From: an uncultured Bacilli bacterium
Lineage (GTDB): Bacteria; Bacillota_I; Bacilli_A; RF39; UBA660
Assembly: GCA_934130235.1 (NCBI GenBank)
Contig: CAKOXU010000029.1
Location: 1-8,462, forward strand
Length of the DNA stretch: 8,462 bases
Direction: 5' to 3'
Part shown: positions 1 through 6,090 of the stretch, piece by piece
Layout: every line of letters starts with the position of its first letter
How positions within the stretch are numbered: the first letter of the stretch is position 1
Position numbers and translations under genes: made by a program
Notes under the pieces: model-generated
What the model saw: only the letters and a program-made list of their open reading frames with translations
Database searches by the model: none
Told to the model about the DNA's origin: nothing

Positions 1-4
1 GGAG
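1..4 (+). promoter_or_regulatory. Shine-Dalgarno site deciding a TTG start
   Basis: The first four bases are GGAG, followed by a 7-base spacer and then TTG. This supports TTG at position 12 as the start of the first glycosyltransferase. The next in-frame methionine is residue 98, far inside the catalytic domain, so no later start is plausible. The site touches the window edge, so any longer upstream signal is not visible. Confidence 0.75.
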
Positions 5-11
5 TGATATA

Positions 12-971
12 TTGATTAAAGTAAGTGTAATAGTACCAGTATATAATGTAGAAGAGTATTTAGAAAGATGTCTAAAATCGTTGGTAAATCAAACATTAAA
101 GGATATAGAAATAATTGTAGTAAACGATGGTACGAAGGATAATAGTCAAAAAATAATAGATAAGTATGCAAAAAAATATAAATTTGTGAAATCATATATA
201 AAGGAAAATGGTGGATTGTCTTCTGCTAGGAATTACGGATTAAAATATGCAACAGGTGAATACATTGGATTTGTAGATAGTGATGACTATGTTGATGAGA
301 ATATGTTTAAGGATATGTATGACAAAGCAATATCTAAAAATTTTGATGTTGTTGTATGTGATTTGGATTATGTTTATGATAACAAGATAGTCTATGCATC
401 ATCAAATATAAAACATGATTTATTAAAAAAAGACGATATTAAAAAATCTATGATTAATGTTTATCCGACTGTATCAAACAAAATTTATAATAAAAGATTA
501 TTTAATTTTAAGTTAGAGTTTAAAAATAATGTTTGGTATGAAGATGTAGAATTTTTGTATAGGTTATATCCTTATATTAATAGTATTGGAGTTATTAAAA
601 AGCCTTATTACAAGTATGTTCAACGTGCTGGTGCAATAACATCTACTTTTGATGAAAGGGTATTTCATTATATTGAAAATTGGAATGGAATACTAAAATT
701 TTATATAGATAATAATTTCTTCAACGAATATGCTAAAGAAATTGAGTATTCGTATGTTAGATATTTATTTGCGACTTTTATTAAAACAGCAGCAAAATTT
801 CCGGATAGTGATATGTATGACAAAGCAGTAGAAGAAGCAATAGAGAATGTTAAGATGAATTTTCCTCATTATAGAAGAAATAAGTACTTTTATAAGAGTA
901 TTAAAGGTATATATTTACTACTATTTAATAGATTAATAGCTAAAGTAATGTACACGGGAGGTAACAAATAG
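12..971 (+). CDS. GT2 family glycosyltransferase (capsule/EPS type)
   Basis: A cytoplasmic GT-A fold transferase of family 2, expected to move a sugar from a nucleotide-sugar donor onto a lipid-linked polysaccharide repeat unit. The N-terminus VSVIVPVYNVEEYL (residues 4-17) is the classic family start. VNDG at 37-40 is the nucleotide-binding region, DSDD at 89-92 is the DxD-type metal and donor site, and WYED at 175-178 matches the region holding the probable catalytic base. At 319 residues it has the usual length for capsule GT2 enzymes and no strong membrane segment. Translation starts at TTG, supported by GGAG 7 bases upstream. Its TAG stop is one base before the next ATG, so it is translationally tied to the polymerase-like gene. 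The family is very secure; the sugar, acceptor and linkage cannot be told from sequence. Confidence 0.93.
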   Translation: MIKVSVIVPVYNVEEYLERCLKSLVNQTLKDIEIIVVNDGTKDNSQKIIDKYAKKYKFVKSYIKENGGLSSARNYGLKYATGEYIGFVDSDDYVDENMFKDMYDKAISKNFDVVVCDLDYVYDNKIVYASSNIKHDLLKKDDIKKSMINVYPTVSNKIYNKRLFNFKLEFKNNVWYEDVEFLYRLYPYINSIGVIKKPYYKYVQRAGAITSTFDERVFHYIENWNGILKFYIDNNFFNEYAKEIEYSYVRYLFATFIKTAAKFPDSDMYDKAVEEAIENVKMNFPHYRRNKYFYKSIKGIYLLLFNRLIAKVMYTGGNK

Positions 972-972
972 T

Positions 973-2991
973 ATGAGTCGAGAAAAAATTAATCATTATA
1001 ATAAAATTGTACTTGCAATATTTCTTTTGATTCAACCTATATTTAATATTATAAGAACACGTGTTGTGTATGATATTCAATTATTTGGTTTGTCATTTTT
1101 TGAAAGTGTAAATGTTTTTTTATTAGGTGTATCATTAATATTAACTTTTATTGTTAATTATAAAAATAAAAAATTCCTAAGAACATTTATGATTTTTTCG
1201 TTCACGTTTGTTTTATATTCTATATTTCATTATATAAATATAATGAAATTTGATTTGTCTATATATGAATTTGCTGAACCTTCATTTTTTGTCGAAACAT
1301 ATTATTTAATCATCACGTTTGCAGTTCCAGTATTATATTGTATTTTGCTTATATATAGTAACTTTTCTAAAAATGAGATACTTAAGTTAATAAAAATACT
1401 TGTCTTTATTATAACTAATGTTATTGTTATATCTGATATATTATCTATAAGTTATACTGCGTATGGTGAGGATGATGTTATAGCTGATTCAATTTTTAAA
1501 TGGTTTAATTTTAAAAATACAGGATATTATTCTTATTATAAAATTACGTCAAGAGGGTTATTTTATTCTGCAAATCAGTTATCAGCAATGTTATTTATGA
1601 TGGCACCTATAATTATGTATTCCGCATATGAAAATAAAAAAAAGTTTGATTATTATTTGTTATTTATGATTTCATTGTCTATGTTGATGATAGGAACAAA
1701 AACAGCAAGTATAGGTATAATTCTTATTTATCTTATGTTTATCATTTTATGGATATTTTTTAGAGTAATAAAAAAAGAATCTAAAAAAATTACTTCGATA
1801 ATTATAATGTTTGTTATAACTATTTGTATATTTTGTTATTCTCCATTATCACATAATTTACGTTATAGGATAAATGGTGGTACTGCAATGAGTAGTTTAC
1901 AACAAATTGAAAAAAATAATTCATCTGCTACTAAAGAACAAAAAGAAATATTAGATCAATATAATAATTTTAAAAAATTAAAGTGCGAGGATTTAGATGC
2001 TAGTAACAAAAATAAATTTAAAACATTTTTAACTAAAAATTTATCATTTATGGGAATACCAAATTATATAGTTAATAGTTATTCAGTTTCTAAACATATA
2101 GATTTTTGGTGTGAATATGTTACACATAATAAATCTAGCGATTTTAGAAATTTAAAGACAAGTATTTTAGTTAATATATATAATGAAAATAATAATGAGT
2201 ATGATAAATGGTTAGGTATGGGACATACTTTAAATTATATTTATACTGAATCTGATTATACATATCAATTTTATCATTATGGAATAATTGGAATGGTTGT
2301 TTTATTTGGATTTTATATTTATTATATAATCTTGTATTTATATAGGATTTTAAAAAACAGAAAACATGATTTTAATTTTAAAAATATTATTTCAATAAGC
2401 GGACCAATATTAATATTTGGCGTTGCATATTTTTCAGGTCATGTATTAGAAAGACTTTTTCCACTGGTTGTTCTTTCTCTACTGATTTCTTATAATTTAA
2501 TTACTAAGGAAGAAGATGAGAGCAATAAAAGAGTATTATTTATATCTTCAACTGGTGGTCACTTAAATGAATTATTACAATTGAAGGACTTATTTAAAAA
2601 ATATGATAGTTATTTAATAACTGAAAAAACAAAATCGAATCTTTCCTTGAAAGAGGATAATAAAAATGTATACTTTTTAATTTATGGAACTAAGGATCAT
2701 AAATTAACATATATTTTTAAATTTTTATTTAATTGCTTTATATCTTTATATTTGTTTGCTAAAATTAGACCTAAAGTTATTGTTACAACAGGTACACATA
2801 CAGCTGTGCCTATGTGTTATATAGGGAAACTATTTGGATCAAAAATCATATACATTGAAACATTCGCAAATAGTAAAACAAAAACATTAGCAGGTAAATT
2901 AGTTTATCCCATAGCAAGCACTTTTATTGTTCAGTGGAAAGATATGCTTAAATTATATCCAAAAGCAATATATGGGGGTTGGATCTATTAA
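973..2991 (+). CDS. Fused O-antigen polymerase/ligase-like protein and PssD/Alg14-like subunit
   Basis: Two proteins read as one 672-residue chain. Residues 1 to about 510 form a polytopic membrane protein (about 11-12 helices by eye) of the O-antigen ligase/polymerase type. Landmarks are SRGLFYSANQLSA at 193-205, GTKTA at 241-245, a long hydrophilic loop at about 291-432, and GMGHTLNYIY at 415-424, resembling the conserved histidine region of this superfamily. The expected role is joining repeat units outside the membrane. Residues 517-672 are a full-length PssD/Cps14F/Alg14-like domain with SSTGGHL at 525-531 and TTGTHTAVP at 605-613, ending in the typical short GGWIY tail. Positive-inside reasoning (basic loops at 220-224, 264-272 and 458-470) puts the junction in the cytoplasm, where PssD must work. 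I know these as separate genes; the fusion is unusual and may stem from a 2-base slip near 2520. The two domain assignments are firmer than the physical reality of the fusion. Confidence 0.85.
   Translation: MSREKINHYNKIVLAIFLLIQPIFNIIRTRVVYDIQLFGLSFFESVNVFLLGVSLILTFIVNYKNKKFLRTFMIFSFTFVLYSIFHYINIMKFDLSIYEFAEPSFFVETYYLIITFAVPVLYCILLIYSNFSKNEILKLIKILVFIITNVIVISDILSISYTAYGEDDVIADSIFKWFNFKNTGYYSYYKITSRGLFYSANQLSAMLFMMAPIIMYSAYENKKKFDYYLLFMISLSMLMIGTKTASIGIILIYLMFIILWIFFRVIKKESKKITSIIIMFVITICIFCYSPLSHNLRYRINGGTAMSSLQQIEKNNSSATKEQKEILDQYNNFKKLKCEDLDASNKNKFKTFLTKNLSFMGIPNYIVNSYSVSKHIDFWCEYVTHNKSSDFRNLKTSILVNIYNENNNEYDKWLGMGHTLNYIYTESDYTYQFYHYGIIGMVVLFGFYIYYIILYLYRILKNRKHDFNFKNIISISGPILIFGVAYFSGHVLERLFPLVVLSLLISYNLITKEEDESNKRVLFISSTGGHLNELLQLKDLFKKYDSYLITEKTKSNLSLKEDNKNVYFLIYGTKDHKLTYIFKFLFNCFISLYLFAKIRPKVIVTTGTHTAVPMCYIGKLFGSKIIYIETFANSKTKTLAGKLVYPIASTFIVQWKDMLKLYPKAIYGGWIY
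2506..2530 (+). other. Fusion junction with relict start, Shine-Dalgarno and hidden stop
   Basis: AAGGA at 2506-2510 lies 5 bases before an ATG at 2516-2518, a well-formed translation start in the wrong frame: it reads only 16 codons before a TAA. The bases GATGAGAGCAATAAAAGA follow from 2515. If one AG of the GAGAG run (2518-2522) is removed, the ATG reads M-S-N-K-R-V-L-F-I-S, the expected PssD N-terminus, while the membrane-domain frame reads D-E-Q and then TAA. One 2-base change therefore restores both a stop and a start in the overlapping layout common in such operons. The sequence facts are direct; that the separate-gene state is ancestral is inference. Confidence 0.8.
2521..2991 (+). 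other. pssD: PssD/Alg14-like glycosyltransferase subunit domain
   Basis: This stretch encodes residues 517-672 of the fused protein, equal to a whole PssD/Cps14F-type protein of about 155 residues. In this family the Alg14-like subunit anchors and activates the Alg13-like partner (PssE/Cps14G), and together they transfer a sugar onto a lipid-diphosphate-linked acceptor at the inner membrane face. The early glycine-rich SSTGGHL, the central TTGTHTAVPMCYIGKLFG and the late FIVQWKDMLKLYPKAIYGG are all family landmarks in the correct order. No usable in-frame start codon is seen at its beginning, so as written it is made only as part of the fusion. Its partner is encoded downstream at 4175, beyond an acyltransferase gene. 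Confidence 0.88.
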
Positions 2992-3017
2992 TATATAGGG
3001 GGATCTTATGATTAATA
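2974..3017 (+). repeat. Short imperfect direct repeat at the pssD/acyltransferase junction
   Basis: GGATCT-ATTAATA at 2981-2993 recurs as GGATCT-TATG-ATTAATA at 3001-3017, offset by 20 bases, and each copy is preceded by a run of five G (2974-2978 and 2998-3002). The second copy carries the Shine-Dalgarno and ATG of the acyltransferase; the first covers the end of PssD. It could be a trace of a small duplication or recombination at the boundary, or chance in AT-rich DNA. The sequence similarity is direct; its meaning is unknown. Confidence 0.4.
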
Positions 3018-4162
3018 AAAGACAATCTAATTTTGAATTAATGAGAATAGTATCCATGATGATGATAATTGTTGGACACACTTTTTCTTGGGGAGGTATT
3101 ACTAGGGTTGCTTCTCCTCATATAGAAAAATTGATATATGCTGTTTATGCAATTATTCTTGTACATGTAAATTCATTTGTTTTATTATCTGGATACTTTC
3201 AGTCAGATTCTAAATTTAAAATAAAAAAAGCACTTAAATTATTAATAATCATGTATTTTTATAAAGCACTAATAGTTTTAATTGGTATAAATTTTGGATG
3301 GTTTTCACTTACAAAAAATGAAATTTTATGGCAATTATGTCCAATAAATTTTTCCAATTATTGGTTTTTGAATTTATATATAGTTTTATATTTTCTTTCA
3401 CCTTTTTTGAATAAGTTTATAAATTGTTTGACTAAGAACAATATGTCAAAATTGTTAGTTGTGCTATTTGTTTTTTGTTCAGTATTAACTACAATTACCA
3501 ATCAAGAAATATTCTTTAATTCTAATGGATATTCTTTAGTTCAGTTTATATTCTTGTATTTTGTTGGCGCTTATATACGTAAATTTGTTATAGATAATGA
3601 AAAAAAGAGTTTGTTGTATAATGAAAAAAAGAAATTAATTGTATATTTTTATATTTCTATATCTTTATTTATTTTATGTTTCATATTGAATTATTTCTTG
3701 TATAGATTTGGAATTATTATGATGAATAAAGATGGTCTAATTTATACTTTTGGAAATATTCTAAAATCTTCATTTATGCATTATGATAATCCTTTAATAA
3801 TTATTGGATCAATAAGCTATTTTATGTTTTTCGTCTTATTGAAATTTAGAAGTAGAGCTATTAATATATTGGCAAGTTCTGTTATGTCAGTGTATATTAT
3901 ACATGAAACAGGGGTTTTTAGATCAACTTTATATTCTTGGTTTTCATTAAATAAACTTAAATATGTATTTTCTTATAAAATATTTATTAGGGTGTTATTT
4001 ATAGCGGTAGCAATATTTATAGGTGCAACAGTAGTAGATTTTGTAAGGAAGATTTTATCAAAATCATTATATATTTTTATTGACAAGTTTAACTTATTTA
4101 AAAATACTAGATTAAAGCTTAAAAAAATAGAAAATAAAATTAATTTATGGATGAATATATAA
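3008..4162 (+). CDS. Acyltransferase-3 family membrane protein, probable polysaccharide O-acyltransferase
   Basis: An integral membrane protein of 384 residues with about ten hydrophobic segments, of the acyltransferase-3 family (WecH/OatA-like membrane domain). These enzymes pass acyl groups, often acetyl, across the membrane to sugars of extracellular glycans. The N-terminal NFELMRIVSMMMIIVGHTF (8-26) has the family's conserved arginine (R13) and histidine (H24). Further landmarks are VHVNSFVLLSGYF (52-64), NYWFLNLYIVLYFLSPFLN (117-135) and SVYIIHE (294-300). The C-terminal tail from about 350 is basic and probably cytoplasmic. ATG at 3008 follows a G-rich site at 2997-3003. It sits between the PssD and PssE coding regions with gaps of 16 and 12 nt, wider than the 1-nt joints common elsewhere here, which suggests it was inserted between them. 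Acetyl is the likeliest group, but succinyl or others are possible. Confidence 0.85.
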   Translation: MINKRQSNFELMRIVSMMMIIVGHTFSWGGITRVASPHIEKLIYAVYAIILVHVNSFVLLSGYFQSDSKFKIKKALKLLIIMYFYKALIVLIGINFGWFSLTKNEILWQLCPINFSNYWFLNLYIVLYFLSPFLNKFINCLTKNNMSKLLVVLFVFCSVLTTITNQEIFFNSNGYSLVQFIFLYFVGAYIRKFVIDNEKKSLLYNEKKKLIVYFYISISLFILCFILNYFLYRFGIIMMNKDGLIYTFGNILKSSFMHYDNPLIIIGSISYFMFFVLLKFRSRAINILASSVMSVYIIHETGVFRSTLYSWFSLNKLKYVFSYKIFIRVLFIAVAIFIGATVVDFVRKILSKSLYIFIDKFNLFKNTRLKLKKIENKINLWMNI

Positions 4163-4174
4163 ACGAGGTGAAAT

Positions 4175-4666
4175 ATGATTTTAGTTACACTAGGTACGCA
4201 AGATAAGAAGTTTTATAGAATCTTAGATGCTATACAAAAAGAAATTGATAGTGGAAATATTAAAGATAGAGTAGTAGTACAAGCTGGATGTAGTAGTGAT
4301 TACAAAAGTAAAGATATGGAAATTTTTGATTTAATATCAGTAAAAAAGTTTGATTCTTTAATAAAAGAATGTGATCTATTAATTACACATGGTGGTGTAG
4401 GTTCCATAATAACAGGGTTAAGGAATAATAAGAAAGTAATTGCTATAGCTCGTTTAAAAAAATATAAGGAACACACAAATGACCATCAATTGCAAATAAT
4501 CGATAATTTTTCTAAGGCAAAACATATTTTAGCTCTAGATGATGAAAAGCAATTAAATAAGGTGTTAAAAAAAGTCAAAACTTTTAAACCTAAAAGTTAT
4601 AAGAGTAATAAAGATGAGTTTAATAAATTAATACAAAAAGAAATTGATAAGTATTTAGGAGTGTAG
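4175..4666 (+). CDS. pssE: PssE/Alg13-like glycosyltransferase subunit
   Basis: The soluble catalytic-side partner of the PssD/PssE (Cps14F/Cps14G, Alg14/Alg13) heterodimer, with a GT-B C-terminal-type fold (glycosyltransferase family 28 C-terminal domain). It should bind the nucleotide sugar and work at the cytoplasmic membrane face with the PssD domain encoded at 2521-2991. MILVTLGTQD (1-10) is the typical start, THGGVGSIITGL (71-82) is the donor-binding glycine motif, and EHTNDHQLQI (99-108) is the conserved late motif. Its 163 residues are normal for the family and it has no membrane helix. ATG at 4175 has GAGGTG at 4165-4170, 4 bases upstream. The TAG stop is one base before the next ATG, and the next gene's ribosome site lies inside its last codons. 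Relatives commonly add a beta-1,4-linked galactose, but the sugar here cannot be told. Confidence 0.92.
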   Translation: MILVTLGTQDKKFYRILDAIQKEIDSGNIKDRVVVQAGCSSDYKSKDMEIFDLISVKKFDSLIKECDLLITHGGVGSIITGLRNNKKVIAIARLKKYKEHTNDHQLQIIDNFSKAKHILALDDEKQLNKVLKKVKTFKPKSYKSNKDEFNKLIQKEIDKYLGV

Positions 4667-4667
4667 T

Positions 4668-5381
4668 ATGAAGAAAGTATTGGTAATAATTCCTGCATAT
4701 AATGAGGAGTTAAACATAAAGAGATCAGTAGATAAATTAAAGGCTGTTAGATTAAATAAAAAGTATAAATTAGATTATGTAGTTATAAATGATGGAAGTA
4801 AAGATAGTACTTTAGATGTGTGTAAACAGAATAATATTAATGTAGTCAGCTTGATTAATAATTTAGGAATTGGTGGAGCAGTTCAAACTGGATATAAATA
4901 TGCCTATTATAATAATTATGATATAGCAATTCAATTTGATGGGGATGGCCAACATGACGAAAACTATATTATTAAATTAATTGAAGAAATAGAAAATGGT
5001 TATAATATGGTAATAGGTTCAAGATTTATAGAAAATCTTAGCGAATTTAAATCGTCAACGACTAGACAAATAGGAATAAAAATATTGAGTTTATGTATTA
5101 AATTATTTGGTGGATATAAAATTTATGATCCTACAAGTGGATTTAGAGCTGTTGATAGAAAAGGAATAAAATTATTTGCAGAAAAGTATCCTATTGAATA
5201 TCCAGAACCATCTTCTTCTGTTGATTTATTGAAAAGCGGATTATTAATTAAAGAAATTCCGGTTAAAATGCATGAAAGAAAATTTGGAAAATCGTCTATT
5301 AGCCTATCGAAAAGTGTATATTATATGGTTAGTGTATGTATTGCTATAATGGTAGCAGGTTTAAGAAAAAGGAGTAAGTAA
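4668..5381 (+). CDS. DPM1-like GT2, polyprenyl-phosphate glycosyltransferase
   Basis: A family 2 transferase of the dolichol-phosphate-mannose-synthase type, which transfers a sugar from a nucleotide donor to polyprenyl phosphate on the inner membrane face. IIPAYNEE (7-14), NDGSKDST (41-48), DGDGQHD (91-97, the metal/donor aspartates), GSRF (117-120), DPTSGFRA (154-161) and HERKFGKSS (202-210) appear in the standard order. The 237 residues end in a single hydrophobic segment at about 216-232 followed by a basic tail, the usual membrane anchor. The ATG is one base after the preceding TAG, with AGGAG at 4657-4661 inside the previous gene. The following DUF2304, EamA-like and GT-C-like genes suggest it feeds a lipid-linked sugar into a decoration system rather than assembling the repeat unit directly. 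The donor sugar is unknown. Confidence 0.92.
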   Translation: MKKVLVIIPAYNEELNIKRSVDKLKAVRLNKKYKLDYVVINDGSKDSTLDVCKQNNINVVSLINNLGIGGAVQTGYKYAYYNNYDIAIQFDGDGQHDENYIIKLIEEIENGYNMVIGSRFIENLSEFKSSTTRQIGIKILSLCIKLFGGYKIYDPTSGFRAVDRKGIKLFAEKYPIEYPEPSSSVDLLKSGLLIKEIPVKMHERKFGKSSISLSKSVYYMVSVCIAIMVAGLRKRSK

Positions 5382-5382
5382 T

Positions 5383-5736
5383 ATGAGTAGCACATTAAAA
5401 ATATTTTTAGTAGTATTACTATTATTAAGTATAGTATTGATAATTCGCAGACTAAAACATCAAAAAATTTCCATAAGATATGGAGTTTTATGGATTGCTT
5501 TAATAGTTATACTTATTATATCAATTGCTTTTTCAGGCTTATATTTTGATTTAGCAAAATTTTTAGGATTTGAAACAACTTCAAATATGATATTTCTTTT
5601 TGCTTTCTTTTTCTTGTTTTATTTAAGTTTTATTTTAATAACTACAATATCTGTATTGAATGATAAAGTAAAGAATTTAATTCAAGAAGTGTCTTTACTT
5701 AAGGAAAGAGTAAATAAAAATGAAGAGGGTAAGTAA
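5383..5736 (+). CDS. DUF2304 family small membrane protein
   Basis: A 117-residue protein with three hydrophobic segments (about 5-21, 34-52 and 66-86) and a charged, probably coiled-coil tail (about 90-113). The RYGVLWI motif at 32-38, before the second helix, and the overall layout match DUF2304. The biochemical role of this family is not established to my knowledge. It commonly neighbours DPM1-like GT2 genes in polysaccharide loci, as it does here, so a helper or scaffold role for that enzyme is a reasonable inference. Start ATG lies one base after the previous TAA, with GGAG at 5371-5374 and an 8-base spacer. Its final codons carry the GAGGG ribosome site of the next gene, so the two are likely translationally coupled. 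Confidence 0.87.
   Translation: MSSTLKIFLVVLLLLSIVLIIRRLKHQKISIRYGVLWIALIVILIISIAFSGLYFDLAKFLGFETTSNMIFLFAFFFLFYLSFILITTISVLNDKVKNLIQEVSLLKERVNKNEEGK
5725..5730 (+). promoter_or_regulatory. Shine-Dalgarno site choosing the ATG at 5738
   Basis: GAGGGT lies 7 bases before ATG 5738. The alternative in-frame ATG at 5720 would overlap the DUF2304 gene by 17 bases, and its best purine-rich site (AAGGA at 5701-5705) is 14 bases away, too far for good initiation. The 5738 choice also gives the stop-base-ATG joint used at three other junctions of this operon. It would remove six polar residues (MKRVSK) before the first helix. Confidence 0.7.
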
Positions 5737-5737
5737 A

Positions 5738-6079
5738 ATGATTATTTTATTATTTATAATTTATGTGATTTTATCATCATCTGGTTTAGTCCTATTTAAA
5801 TTAGGGACGAGCGGAAGTGGTTTAACAATATTGGGTTTTACTATAACTTTAAAAATGCTTTTTGGTATAATATGCTATGGTATGAGTTTTTTATTGTGGC
5901 TATTCATTGTAAGTAAAGTAAACTTAACCGTAGCTATGCCTTTGTCTGTTGCTTTAGTAAATACATTAGTGGTCGTTGAGTCATGTGTATTTTTAAAAGA
6001 AAGAATAAGTATACAACAAGGTATAGGTATATTTATAATTATATTTGGTGTAATGGTTATGACATCAGGTACTAAATAA
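5738..6079 (+). CDS. EamA/SMR-like four-helix membrane protein, putative lipid-linked sugar flippase
   Basis: A 113-residue protein with four hydrophobic segments in the small multidrug resistance/EamA half-transporter layout, like ArnE and ArnF, which help flip undecaprenyl-phosphate-sugar. The first helix ends in SSSGLVLFKLG, aligning with the G-x-x-L-x-K pattern of SMR proteins. The essential glutamate of the drug exporter EmrE (E14) is replaced by serine, which argues against proton-driven drug export. FLKERISIQQGIGIFIIIFG near the C-terminus matches the conserved end of EamA domains. A longer form starting at 5720 (119 residues) is possible, but the ribosome site favours 5738. Lying after a DPM1-like transferase and before two GT-C-like proteins, it probably moves the polyprenyl-phosphate sugar across the membrane, probably as a dimer. 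The fold is fairly secure; the flippase role is inferred from context. Confidence 0.8.
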   Translation: MIILLFIIYVILSSSGLVLFKLGTSGSGLTILGFTITLKMLFGIICYGMSFLLWLFIVSKVNLTVAMPLSVALVNTLVVVESCVFLKERISIQQGIGIFIIIFGVMVMTSGTK

Positions 6080-6090
6080 GGAGATTTTAT

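Noticed and set aside
1636..1643. Run of eight A in the polymerase-like domain, with seven-A runs near 1770 and 1783, as possible phase-variation tracts
   Set aside because: Such runs are expected at this base composition, encode lysines in cytoplasmic loops, and the frame stays open through them.
2516..2566. The ATG at 2516 as the start of a real small gene
   Set aside because: It opens only 16 codons before TAA, and its peptide resembles nothing. It is better explained as the relict PssD start now out of frame.
2992..3007. Promoter or terminator in the widest gap of the operon
   Set aside because: Only 16 bases are available, occupied mainly by the acyltransferase ribosome site, and no hairpin plus T-run is present.
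5720..6079. Multidrug exporter of the SMR family
   Set aside because: The essential first-helix glutamate is missing, and the neighbours are polysaccharide genes.
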